In this document: one piece after another, positions 22,011 through 34,044 of the stretch
Layout of the letters: the number at the start of each line of letters is the position of its first letter
How positions within the stretch are numbered: the stretch's first letter is position 1
Source: Paraphoma chrysanthemicola
Taxonomy: Eukaryota > Ascomycota > Dothideomycetes > Pleosporales > Phaeosphaeriaceae
Reading direction: 5' to 3'
Length of the DNA stretch: 64,000 nt
Assembly (NCBI GenBank): GCA_020744225.1
Contig: JAGMWG010000009.1
Location: 1,488,001-1,552,000, forward strand
Program-made: the position numbers and the translations under genes
The notes under the pieces: generated by a model
Told to the model about the DNA's origin: nothing
The model's database searches: none
Seen by the model: the letters and a program-made list of their open reading frames with translations, nothing else

Positions 22011-25000
22011 TCAAGTTGTTATGCTCCGTCTCCGTACCCTGATCGCCCAGTAGAGACCACCCATGCAGAGCACATTGCACACAATGTATACCATCTGCGT
22101 TGCAAACTGCCACCACCTATCCTCGTAATAGATATCCAGAGTAGCCAGGAAATCATCAGTTCCTCGTAATGGGCAGAACAAACACTGTGCCCTTGAGTCC
22201 GGTTTTGTGACTCGACCGCCCGCGACAGCTATGAACGACGACATATATTCCCCGCAAGTCTGTCCCGGGAATGGAGCAAAGCGAATCAACTCTTCATCTG
22301 CGCAGACGATCTCTGTTCCGGCAACAGCTGCCGAGAACATGGCACTGATTTGGTATGTAAGGGGTGAGACGCGGTACATGAACGTCCAAAAGCGTGGCAT
22401 TGATGACTGTGGTGCTAACACGCTATGTTTTGTCAGCTTTGGTTAACGACAAATAAGGTCATGTGCTTTACGAACCCACAGAATATCAAGCAGAGATAGA
22501 ATAGTAGTTGTGCGATGTTCACAGCAGTCTCCACAAACTCCATGGTAGCCGCAAGCACGTACGACAAGGTTGACGTAAACACAAAGAAGCTCCATGTCAG
22601 CAAGAACACTAATGTTCCTCTTTCGTGCCGCTGGTAGCCGGAGGCATTTCGGAACATGCCAGTAGGATAGTACCAGAGTGGAAAGGCCAGCACCGCAATG
22701 GCTGTCTGCCATAGTATCTCTGTCAGTGTGGTTGATATCAGAAACGCCTGCCATGAGTATATTCTAGAAGCTTTCTCCCGCGCCTCGAACAACTCCCGGC
22801 GGCGAATGAACTCTGGAACAACTTGCTGCATGGCACAGCTAAAGGTCGAAACTACGAGGAAGACTGCGAAGAGCTGATTTTGTAAGCCTTGCAGAGACTT
22901 TGGCGCGTTCCAGAAGGAGAATCCAATTATCATGGACTGGGTATTGTAAGCGACTGTATTTTCGCATTGAACCATGTACCTACCACCAGCACATAAAACA
23001 TGAGCTTGCCCCACAGATATGTTGGGATCCTCCAACAGTCAACGATAGTTCGCCAAGTCAGCAATCTAACCTGCACCAGGAATGGCATGGCGTACGTATC
23101 GCTACGTTCTGGCGCTCCTATAGAGACATGGCCCTGAAGTTTCTTGCACTCCGAAAGCTCTTGTAAGAGGTGCGCTTGCTCAGAAGATGATATCCAAACC
23201 GCTGGCCAGTCTATCTCTGAACTGCTTGAAATTGTCTCACACATCCACTCACTGGGGTTCTCGCTCTGGCCGTATGGATGTGCGCCATACTTCTGGAAGT
23301 ATGTCACAATACTGTCGCATTGTGTGCCTACTGGACCAAAGTAGACCGTCTTGCCTGCATCGATGAGGAGTAGGTGATCGAACATTTCCAGCAACGCAGC
23401 AGATGGTTGATGAATGGTGCAAATAATAGTTTGATCGCTGTTGGCTAACGTGCGCAGCAGTGAGCAAATAGACCAAGCGGTTTGACTGTCGAGGCCAGAC
23501 GTGGGCTCATCTATGCTCATGTAAGCCTTTGCGCTCAATACAAGGCTTACTTACCTAGAAACAAGATCTCGGGTTTCGCAACCATTTCGATGGCTATCGT
23601 CAACTTTCGTCTCTGTTCTACGTTAAGACCTTTGCTCCACGTCAGGCGATGTCTTCTTATGTTCGAAAACAGCATACCTTCACCAGTGACGCCAACAATA
23701 GCATCTGCGCAATCAACCAAGCCCATGACATCAATTATCTCATCTACATAACGGACCTTCTCTTTCTCCGGAACGTAAGACGGTTGCCTCAGTTTAGCAC
23801 TGAATTCCAACGCTTCTCTTACTGTGGCAGTCGAAAGGTGGATGTCTTCTTGTTGGCTGTAGCCAAGTTTACGCGCAAAGTCGCGTTTCTTTGGAGCACC
23901 ATCAACGTAAATACTTCCAGTTAGATTTCCAGACGTTATTCGGCCAGCCAAAACGTTCAGTAGTGTGGTCTTTCCAGCCCCAGTGGCTCCCATTAAGGCA
24001 GTTAAAGTTCCTGGTCTTGCCCAGCCAGATATGTCCTTGAGAATATGTCCTTTGCGGTGTTTCGAAGATACTTCGTATGTAATTTTAGACCATTGAAGTA
24101 TGGCCGTTTGCTTTTGAAGTCCTCTAGGCATGTGGAGAAAAGGACTGTTGGCTGGCTGTGTCTTGCTGAGCGCGCTCTCCTCATCAACTCCGGACGAGGC
24201 GTTCTTGCAGCCGCGACGGAATGATGGAACTTCGCCTCGGGGTAATTCCGCTTGTATGTACTGACCTGCAACGAGATGGATCGTACACATAACACCCATC
24301 ATGCAGAACAAGATGCCAAGGTTCCTGGGACGTCTTAGCTTAAGCGCAATGCCTCCCAAACAACAACTCGCAACTCCCGCTGGCTTGCACCACTATTGAT
24401 GCACGCCCGCTTTTACAGCTCGACTGTGCGGCTGCCACTTGACGACTTTCTCAGCATCAATGATGAGATCGTGGATGATGAAAGTAGTGAAATGAAAAAA
24501 CTGCAAAAGTTTTGTGCTTCGAGAAAAAGACTTTGCTTGGAAGGTGGCCCATTTGCCGCAGTACATACCTCCACTTGTGTGCTCCTGAGTAGCCATATGT
24601 CAAGCTTAGGTAGCTACTGCCGTCGACAGCTATGTTTCCCGGTATCGCACCTACTACTGCACATGCCTGGTACGAGGAAGGGCCTGGTCCGTAGCCTGGC
24701 CCAGAAGGAACAAACAGGCCACACGCGAAGTCTCTACCCGCAAACTAGGACGATTAATATGTTGTATGGATACCTCGAATTCACGTACCTCGTTAATCAT
24801 AAGGCTTTCGAAAGCATACGCGAGCGGGTTGATATGCCTAAACCAACCAAACCATGGTCTTATGTACTTGGGCGGGATTACAAATCCTGTGTATATGATG
24901 CACATGAACATGATGGTCCCAACAGGAATGAAAGTCTGACTGAAAGTGCGGCACAAAGATCCAATGCTACGAAAGAACATTGACATGGTGAGCAGACAAA

Positions 25001-26827
25001 CGAGCGAGAAGAGCAGGAAGGTGAAAAATGACTGCGGCGTCCGCCGGAGATTGGCCATGAAATACAACGTGACATTGAAGAAAATCGAACTCAGAGCCTT
25101 GTTAGGAAGATCGCATATCATGGCTGATATCACTTCGGCCACTGGCTGATAGAAGCCGAGTCGCGACTGCTTTTCGACGATCGGTCGTTGCGCCCAGATT
25201 GTCAAAACTTCGAATCCACTCATGAAGCCATTGAGCATTGTGGCAAAGAAGATAAGCACGCTGCGCCCATAGAAGCTTTTAGAAGTTTCATCTAGATCAT
25301 AGAAGATGCTTCCAACGATCAGTGCCAACACACCATTAGCTACGATGTTGGAGATGGGAACCTGAATCTGGTTCCTCAATCGTTTGAGTGCTCGACGGAC
25401 GCATAGACCGAGCTGTGCAGAGCATGAGAGACTCCATGGCGACTTTGAAAACCTTGAATCATAATCAGCGACAACGTTTTACGCAACGCGGCATACCATT
25501 ATGAGAATGGACCAGGTGCATGTTATTTGAAGGAGTAAACTCACTCGTTGCTGACTCTTTGCCCACATCTTAGCTCTGTAAGCAAACGCATATGTTTCTT
25601 ACTTGAACAGCTACCAACGGGGTTTTTACTCTCATAGTCGCCGATTGCGCTAAGAAGCTGCTGGTGCTGCAAGCTCGACTGCCATGTCTTGACGAAGTCG
25701 TCCACAGTTCGAGGAACCTTGTGCTCGTATCCAGGTCTTATCATCAACGAAGCTTCCGGTGGGTGAGTGAGTGCCGTTAGGAAATCGGCAGTGCTGATAC
25801 TTGTTGGAGGACGATCGAAGCCCATGTTGATGAAGTACGCTTCTGCGTCGGTCGCGGAGCCAAAGTATATTTGTCTGCCCTGATAGAGCACAATAACCTT
25901 GTCGAAGATATTGTACATAGCCTGGGAACATTGGTAAATACTGACAGCTGCAGCTGTTTTCCTCTTCTGCACATGCGAAGACAAAGTGCGGATGAAGCGT
26001 AGCGCGGTTGAACTGTCCATGCCACGCGTACTTTGATCCCAACACTGTACCGCAGCATTCCCCATGAACGCTTCAGCCAAGGTGACCCGACGCCGCTCCC
26101 CTCCACTTACACCACGAATCACTTGGTTTCCGATCTTGGTCTTGGCGCACGCCGTGAGATCGAAGGCTTCGATTGTAGCCTGAGCGAGAGCGTAGGAATA
26201 TTGCCGCCTTGCCTGTGATGTTTGTAGATTCGCAGGCGTCCGAGCCTCCGCTGCAACTAGAAGTGTTTCTTCCACTGTCAGTTCGGGGAAGTGGACGTCC
26301 GATTCCGCGGTGTAGATGCAGTCACTACGAAACTGCGTGTGCATCTTGTTCGGCTGTATTCCTAAAATATAAGTTAATAACATCGTATAGATAAGACCTA
26401 ATGACTACTTGCCTTGATAGCTTAAAACTGTTTCATCGCCGATTTTCAACCCTCTTGTACTGCCGCCTATCACCTTGAGCAGCGTCGAACATCCACTTCC
26501 TGGGCGGCCAAGGACGAGCAAGGTCTGGCCGTTCGTGACCATTCCATCAAACCCTTCCAGGACAGGAATTCTCTGTTTATCGCGACGAAAAATTCGGGTC
26601 AAGGTCGTCGCAGCGTCGGTTATCGCGCTCACGAAATCAGGATGATGGGACCTTTTCGAAGCGATGCCATCGACACGAAGAGATTTAAAAGCGAAGCCTG
26701 TAGCTTTAGTTGGGAACTCGATTCCATGCCACATTTGTGACTCTGCATCGTAGTTCTCTATACCAATGAGTCCTTCTTTCCACTGTGTTGGTTTCATCGT
26801 GGAGGAGGAGTGGTGGGTCGCTGGCAT
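22011..26827 (-). CDS. PDR-type full-length ABC transporter
   Basis: Nine exons on the minus strand (26827-26413, 26361-25545, 25452-24789, 24744-24569, 24324-23678, 23629-23555, 23510-22984, 22936-22476, 22422-22011) keep phase throughout and give 1397 residues. Layout is NBD1-TMD1-NBD2-TMD2. NBD1 has the fungal PDR Walker A with cysteine (GRPGSGCST), signature VSGGERRRV and CWDQSTRGMDSS. NBD2 has GATGAGKTTLL and the degenerate LNVEQRRKL signature followed by DEPTSGLDSQTAW. These asymmetric motifs are normal for pleiotropic drug resistance pumps of the plasma membrane. The first intron uses a GC donor, and the fourth is long (244 nt). The N-terminal segment before NBD1 is short, so an extra upstream exon is possible. 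Likely exporter of the cluster product or a toxic compound. Confidence 0.93.
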
Positions 26828-27313
26828 TGGCTGTAAAATTGAAGCCACAAGAAGCCTGGAAACCTGAGGGCATAAGGTCGTCGTTCTTCCGAATACGCGC
26901 TGCCAAAATTTGCGAAATCCTCAGCTGGAAAGGTTTGTCTGCGAGGAACATCACGAGAAGGAACACGTGATTTATTGAGGCAAATGGCGCATTCGTATAT
27001 GCCGGGGCATACGTTGGATATGCACGCCGTGCCGTTTCAATTTGCGGGACGATGCGACTGGGTGCAGATCCATGCGCAACCGTGCCACCGTCGTGGGTCC
27101 TTGCAAATTGCCAACCACGCCGACCCCATTTGGCGCATGCATAGTTATGCAAACTAACTCAACCGGTGATACCCTGCATCGGCGTTCTATATGTTTGCCA
27201 GCGTATTTGATGTTATGTCGCCTTGATTGCGCGAACGACGTCTCACATTTGACTCGCATATGCTCCCACGCTTCGCCTTTTGATCTGGCCACGCACTCAT
27301 TACACATACCACG
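26828..27313. promoter_or_regulatory. Divergent promoter of ABC transporter and Pth11-like gene
   Basis: A 486-bp region between the two start codons, which point away from each other. No coding potential is recognised apart from a possible short upstream exon of the transporter, since TTTTACAG (an acceptor-like end) precedes its ATG. Confidence 0.5.
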
Positions 27314-28638
27314 ATGTCTATGCCCGCGGGAAACATTTCAAGTATGGGGCCTTCAGGACCTAATGGCATCCCCGCTGCCCTTTGGAATCTTCCTGCCATC
27401 CGCCCACCTGCCGGGATAAAATCGAATTTCGATCATCCAGAGACGCGCGCACGCGAAATAATCATTATCAATGCTGTCTTCTTGGGCCTTATGCTACTAA
27501 CCGTTGTGATGCGCTTCTGCGTTCGGCGATCTGGGAATACCGCATTTAGCTGGGATGGATGTCAGTGAGGCCACAGCATGAACGCGACAGAACAGCTAAC
27601 GAGATCAGTGATGTGCGTCATTGCTGTGCTTGGATCCATCACTCACAGTATATTAATGATAACAAGTATGCTGAGCAAGGTTCGAAGGGAACAAAGGAGT
27701 GCTGACGATCGAATCAGGTTTGGAAGTTGGCTACGGCCGACATATGTGGGACATCCGAGCGGTAACCCTCACCCGCCCTAATTTGTTGGTTAGTCTCCTC
27801 ATTCTTCGCTCTGTCCAGGGACTAAATTTTAGTGAACAGCGCATGAACCAAATGTCCATGGCCTATTGCATAGCAGTATGTTTCGCAAAACTCTCCGTCC
27901 TACTTCTATACCGCCGGTTCTTCCGCGTTATCAGGTTGACCAACATGCTCATCTGGTCCGGCATTGGATTCAACATTCTGATAACTCTTGTGTTCATGGG
28001 TTTTGTGATCGCCCAGGCTCTGGAATGTTTAGGATTGGAAGGTCTCAGTAAAAGCTTCTGCACGGACGTGGACAAAGTTACAACATCGCAAGCAGCGATC
28101 AACGTTTTTCTCGACTTTTACATCCTGTTCGTCCCGTTACAGCAGGTATTTCAGCTGAAGGTCAGCACAAAGAGGAAACTTGGTGTTGCCGCTATATTCA
28201 GCCTGGGCTTTCTGTAAGCATTTCATCTCATCCTGAGAGGGAGGTTTTGTGCTAACCAAGCGTAGCGCTTGCATAGTGAGTGTCGTGCGACTAGGTTGGA
28301 CAATCAAGAATCTACACGAATCGGACAGCTTTTGGGCAACGGTCTTGAACTCTCAAATGAGCATCGCCGAGATCAATATCTTGATCATTGCGCCTTGCTT
28401 GGTGTTTGCTCCAGCATTCATAAGGACCAGCCAGGAGAATCTTTCGTCGCTCCGTTCTCGCCTGCTCACTAGTCGTGGCAGAAGTCGAGGGTCTCTCAAG
28501 CAAATTTCCAGCGAAGAAAACGTTCCTGAAATGCCACAACACTCTCGTACGGAAGTCCACAAGCAACAGTCCGTGGAATTGGTATACCTCGCAGGGACTG
28601 GGGCACCTGGCGAGGACAGTATCTCTCGTCATGCTTGA
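27314..28638 (+). CDS. Pth11-like / fungal rhodopsin-domain 7-TM membrane protein
   Basis: Four exons, 27314-27560, 27609-27665, 27718-28213 and 28266-28638, give 390 residues. Donors are GTCAGT, GTATGC and GTAAGC. Hydrophobic helices are at IIIINAVFLGLMLLTVVMRF, VMCVIAVLGSITHSILMI, MSMAYCIAVCFAKLSVLLLY, LIWSGIGFNILITLVFMGFV, AAINVFLDFYILFVPLQQVF, KLGVAAIFSLGFLACIVSVV and AEINILIIAPCLVFAPAF. The FAKLSVLLLYRRFF and NVFLDFYILFVP patterns match the large fungal family of Pth11-like / rhodopsin-domain proteins. The C-terminal 80 residues are hydrophilic. A 33-nt segment in exon 3 (about 27792-27824) has splice-like borders but is too short to treat as an intron. Possible surface sensor; no ligand known. 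Confidence 0.8.
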
Positions 28639-29702
28639 TCATGAAAGACATTGGGATGGCTCTCTCTTCTATCACATATCACGACATGAGAGCGTAGTGC
28701 AAGGCATAGAAGAATGTGGATTTTAGCAGTCAGCCAAGTCGAGAGAAACCACATCATATTTTGTATGCGGATGTAAGCTTAGACAAATGCCGTTGACATC
28801 ACGACTGGCACGCATATTGAGTATAGAATGATTCAAAAAGTACGACTGCGTTGTAAATCTGAACATAGACGCTTCCAACTCATGTAGAACAATTGTCGAG
28901 AGTCATAAGTTTACCTTGCAGAGATCGACCATGAGAAGATATTGGAAAGGCTCTGGTGCTGTCATAAGAATATCAAGCAACCCATTGGAATTCAATCATC
29001 CTATTCAGAGTTTCTGTTTGCATAAAATTTAGAGAGAATCGCGCTGGCCTGCGGTTGGTTAGAACAAGCCCAGAGCGCGCTTGCCAGATCTTACTTAGAC
29101 CGCAAGCGACGTCGAAGGATTGCAGCAGTCAGCCTGCATTAGTCTCGGTGCTCTGATGCATGAATTCTCTTTAGCCGGTCTCGGTATCAGGGGTTGAGTG
29201 GCTTGCACTGATTGCGGCGCAGCACATGGTCCCCGAGGATGTTCTTTGGCAACCTTGGAAATATGCCAAGGCGCTTAGATTCGGAGTCCGAAAATAAAGA
29301 GCATGCATTGCAGGCTCGCCCCGCAGGCGGAAGCGTGCATTCTGCCTAGAGTTGGCAACCATATTGCGGAAGTGGCGCTTCTGCTGCACGGAGGCCTATT
29401 TGGGTTATTCCCACTTATGGTTCTAGCATCGTTCAAGATGATATCTCGATATGATAACGAGCGATGCCTGTCCGCCAAGGATAATCGACGACTGTCATTC
29501 AACCTCTAGTCATATTCTGAGACGGCGAAGCATGGTGAAAATAGTAACGTTTTACCACAATCAAAACTTGTGCGACTTGCTGAAAGTATACATTGTACTT
29601 GATCCTGAGCCGAGCAGTTTCTGAGCTTTGAACGTAAGTTAGCAGACTTTGTGTTCTCTCGCTCTCTCGTCGGCGGCAGAAAATTGATCAATCGCACACG
29701 CT
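28639..29702. other. Intergenic region, no gene recognised
   Basis: About 1.06 kb between the Pth11-like gene and the second P450. Only short frames without domains are seen, so it is probably 3' flank and promoter. Confidence 0.5.
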
Positions 29703-31486
29703 ATGTGGTTAATTGTGTTCACATCTTTTGCCACATGCTTTTCTTTCGCTATTAGCGCGCTTTACACTAAGCTCACGTCTCGAACAAAACATGCGACAAT
29801 TGGACAGCTCCCACCTTTGGCTCCGACATGGATTCCATTCCTCGGCCATTCTCTAGAATTGCTACTCCACCCTTATGAGTTCGCAAGAGCAATAGAGTAA
29901 GCCATGAAAGCATTTTGGGCTACAATGTTTGCCATTTTGAACTATACTAACATGATTGTCCAGTCCAAACAAGCCAGCGAGACTGCGACTGCCGGGAGTC
30001 AATCCAATACTAGTGCAAGGAAAAATGAATGTGCGACAGCTGTTTAAACTTTCTTCGCAATCCAACCCTGCACATGCACAGCAGTTCATAGCATCCCATC
30101 TTTTTGGAATGCCGGCTGAAGCATCAGCGTCTTTTGTGAGAGACACATCGGGCATTTCCCCAAAGCCAAGGACTAGATCGAATATCGAGGCAAGGAACCG
30201 CATATGCTTTCGCGATCATGAGATCATTCATCGCACTTTTCAAGGACACGGCCTCATAGGTCTTGTAGAGACGTTCTCCCGGCTCTTACACAATACCGTC
30301 AACAAGATGCCTGTGGGTTGTCAATGGGTCGCAATACCGGATCTGTTTGGCTTCTTAACGGCACAAATTACGCCTTTGACCGTGGAAGTACTCTGCGGCC
30401 CAGTATTGGTCAAACTCATTGATCCAGAATTTGTTCAAAATTTCTGGAAATTCGACAGCTGGGCTCCAATGATTACCAAAAAGGCTCCGCGATGGCTCTT
30501 CCCTGCAGGCTACCGTGTTCGCGACAAGTTGCTGGACAGCATTATTAGATGGAGAGAATTTACTTCATCATGTGAGGGTACCAATGAAGAAAATATCGGA
30601 TGCAAGGGAATGATGGACAAGATCAAGCTTCTAGATGTAGATGGATGGAGCATCGAGGCAGTGGCTGCGAGCGATCTAGGGTTGATTTGGGCGTCAGTGG
30701 AGACTTCCAGAGTCAATCCTCTTGCACTTATCAAACTGACCAGAAAACAGGGCAAATTCGAACACTATTTCATGTTTATACTGGATGTTATACGAGTTGT
30801 GCCGCGACCCATCACTCATGACCATCGTTCGCGACGAATTTGAGCGTTCGCTTCAACAACCAACTCATCCATCAACGAGCGGCTTCGATTTACCGGTGCT
30901 ACTGAAACAACCGTATTTGCAAGCGGTCTTCGCAGAGACATTAAGACTTCGCAACCATATTTTCATAACCAGATATCCAGATCCACACGATATGCTCGTG
31001 AATGGATGGCGGCTGCCTGCCAAGAGTATGGTAATGACTTGCTCCACCGTTCAGCACATGAACGAGGACTTGTGGAGCACTGGACATAATAGATCGCATC
31101 CGCTCGACACTTTCTGGGCTGGACGCTTCCTCAGCAGCCCAAGTGACGCCAGCACCATATCTAAAGAACGCAGGGATTCTGCAATGTCTCTTGAGCCCTC
31201 GGATCAGCCTCGAACAAAAGATTTTGGTCAAGCTACATCTGGTATCGAATTTTCTACTAAGGGACTCGAAGGAGCTTGGATACCATTTGGCGGGGGAACC
31301 CAGATGTGTCCCGGACAGAAACTTGCTAAGACTGAAATCTTTCTTGCTGCGGCACTCGTTTTGACGCGATTTGAGATCATACTGGACGACCCTAGTGTCG
31401 AGATGGCGGTTAACTGGGGTCATTTCGGGACTGGGGTGGCGAGACCGGCGGCAAAGCTACCTTTCCGTATGCGGAGACGATGTTAG
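29703..31486 (+). CDS. Cytochrome P450 (CYP7/8-like fungal type)
   Basis: Three exons, 29703-29896, 29964-30692 and 30751-31486, encode 552 residues. The N-terminal anchor (LIVFTSFATCFSFAISALY) is followed by PPLAPTWIPFLGHSLELLLH, the usual proline-rich hinge. The second intron (GTCAGT donor, 58 nt) was placed so that the I-helix reads GLIWAANSNTISCLYWMLYE, the expected CYP7-like form; unspliced DNA runs into a stop. The ExxR is ETLR and the haem loop is FGGGTQMCPGQK. It belongs to the same broad class as the P450 at 18060 but is clearly a different enzyme. It lies between the Pth11-like gene and the methyltransferase and likely acts on the same pathway. Confidence 0.9.
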
Positions 31487-32391
31487 ACCTCAGCCATCAC
31501 ACCTCTGATTGTACATACCAATGAAGATCTAACACTTGTATTCGTTGCACCTGCTCTAAACACTCAGTAGCCGCAATTTAGAAGGACCGATAGAGTCCGG
31601 GATAGACATCCAGAAGAGACTGTTCTGAAGAAGCTGCACATATGAGGCCTCCAATCTAAGGGCGTATACTCATGCATAGAGCCCAGCCCGGGGTTCAACT
31701 CCACTTGCGAGACTCAACGTTTGCCATACCCTCGTGACCATATATCGTGTGGTTACACTACCAGCTATTTGTGTTTCATTGGCTGTGCTTTGCCCCTTAT
31801 CAACCCGGCACATGCACACCAGGTGCAAAAGACGGGGATGTTAAAGACACGTTGAACCGATACTGTCTAAATCCTTGTGGCCGCGAACGCTAAGGCCATA
31901 TAGCCTGATTGTATATGGATTTCGGCCGAAGACGATGCGGGAGCTTCCGTCAAGACTAGGCATGCAAGGATCTTAGTTCCCGACGCCTGGGCTTGGCATC
32001 GATTAATGTCCGATGACTTCCTTGATCCCTGCAACTGACTAAAAGCCGCCAAATACGAGATGTGCACAGCATCATGTCTCAATTGATAGTCTTCGAAGGT
32101 AGCAGAACTTGATACTTTAAAGATTCGAGCGCGCATAGTCAGCCGCGGCCAAGTAATCAGCCTTGTATCTCAATCACTTACGGCGCACGCAACGCCATTT
32201 TCTCGACGTTCATGGGTTCATTGGACTCACTTGTTAAACACAGAGAAATCTGGGCTGTCGCCTCTTTTCTTTGGGTCCTCAGCTGCATCGCTGTCCACAT
32301 TTTACAGCTTCGCATAGTCGCGGCTACTTCGGCAGACGAAGCACGTCGACTCAAACAGTCACGAGTCGAAAATTAGTTCTCTATCTGAATC
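31487..32391. other. Intergenic region, no gene recognised
   Basis: About 0.9 kb of AT-balanced DNA between P450 and methyltransferase genes on the same strand. A GGTTCAACTCC sequence near 31692 resembles a tRNA B box, but no A box or cloverleaf fits. Confidence 0.5.
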
Positions 32392-33325
32392 ATGACGAGA
32401 TTACCGGAGACATTGACCAACCTCCCCTGGTATCTGCCATCGATTGGTCCCATGTTGACTCCGGAATGTCAAGAACTTCTGTCGGATTATGCGCAGGTAC
32501 CAACTGAGAAGCATGAGATGTACATATATGAAGCGGTAAGTTTAGATCACCAGATGATATCAATTTCGAATTGATTTACTTATTACTATGCAGCGCGATG
32601 ATGCTTTCGCAACTTTCCCACTTGGCACGATCGGAGAATTTTGGTTCCTAGTTCTTGGTCTGTCCGAGCACCCGTTTTACGGAACTCTCCTCAACCGCCT
32701 GAGAAATGCTTTAGATCCATACTCCCCAGTCCTTGTCGACCTGGGAACATGCCTAGGACAAGACTTAAGAAAGCTGGTTCACGATGGCGCATCACCACGT
32801 CAATTGCTTGGAATAGACAAGTTTCCGCAGTTCGCAGAGATTGGCTTTTCTTTCTTCCGAGACTCAGAGAAAATGAACGGGCGATTTCTGACAGCTGACG
32901 TTTTCGAGCATGATGAATCAGATGCTCTGAATGAGACCAAAGGGACGTGGGAAGTGGTGACTTCGTCCATGTTTCTCCACTCTTTCGATTGGGAAACACA
33001 GAAGGTAGCGGTCAGGAAGATGTTCGAACTGGCTCGAGCCAAAGACAGTTGGCTCATGGGACTTATGGGTGGGGATTTGGAAGAACAAGATGTACCTATT
33101 TTGCCCCCGCTTGTGCCTGAAAACGTTCGAGTGAGTCGATTCATTCACAGCACAACAAGCCTTTCGAGGCTGTTGATGGAAGTTGGCCATGAGCTTGGTC
33201 GCACAATCACAGTGCACACGAGCTATCAGGAGGACAAAGAAAGTACATACACTAAGGCCTTAGCTGAATCCTACTTCGCAAGTGGGAAGGCCAGGCTATT
33301 ATTCTATTTCGTTGAGATCTTGTAG
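32392..33325 (+). CDS. SAM-dependent methyltransferase, AusD-like
   Basis: Exons 32392-32535 and 32594-33325 (58-nt GTAAGT...CAG intron) give 291 residues. The SAM-binding loop is VLVDLGTCLGQDLRKLVHDG, with an acidic end of beta-2 at LLGIDKFPQF and a later FLTADVFEHD. The segment RDDAFATFPLGTIGEFWFL before it and SSMFLHSFDWETQ after it match a fungal methyltransferase family best known from meroterpenoid clusters (AusD in austinol synthesis methylates a carboxylate or activated carbon). Such enzymes are usually cytosolic and cluster-bound. This is the strongest single indicator that 18-33 kb is a metabolite cluster. Substrate is not predictable. Confidence 0.85.
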
Positions 33326-34044
33326 CGAAATGAACGTTCGCATTGCGTTTCTGCGGAATATGATGTATTTTCCCACTGCCGATGGGTTCATCACAACTAT
33401 TTCAATGGTCCTGCATCCTAATTCGATGCTATAGAAGACGTATGTTCGCTATTCCGTCCGCGCTTCGCCCATGAACTAGCTCAGATCGACCATTGCAGGA
33501 CTCTTTTAGGCGAGCATGACAAAGGTCCAGTTACTTCTACATAATTATGTACAACGATAGTTTTTCCATACTGCGCCTCTCCAAGAATTACCTTACTTGT
33601 CTGAGGACATCCCTTCCGACCTCAATAAGTACAATTTTCGCGGACGAACACCAACGATGGACTTCCTTCTACAAGCTTTTGAACAGGATATCGACGAGTC
33701 TACAATCATCCTTGTTTGTTTCGACCGCCATTGTGTTTCAGCTCGGCCACTTCCTCACATGACGTTGCAAGCAAAACCGCGTAGCACGACGAGCGGTATG
33801 ACGATCCGAATCGTTCTTCACCAGCGCTTCTTGTATTGGACTTGGTCGTATGAGGCAAACATGCACAGTGCATCGAAGCGAAATTTGCATGAGGTGTACA
33901 CACAATATATGCCGGACTGGAATTCCACCCCGAGAGTCTGAACATTCTTTTGCGAACAAACTTGACGTATATTTTCACGGCCTTACTATGCGTATACCCC
34001 TCCCGTTGATCAGCGAAAGCCAAACCCCGTCTAACACCACATGA
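33326..34044. other. Convergent 3' intergenic region
   Basis: Between the methyltransferase and SQR genes, whose stops face each other. No gene is recognised. It separates the putative metabolite cluster from the sulfide module. Confidence 0.5.

Noticed and set aside
25570..25605. A further intron in the PDR gene near the end of exon 2
   Set aside because: It would be about 29 nt; leaving it in the coding sequence keeps every downstream phase correct.
31675..31720. tRNA-like B box (GGTTCAACTCC)
   Set aside because: No A box at the right distance and no cloverleaf arms could be folded.
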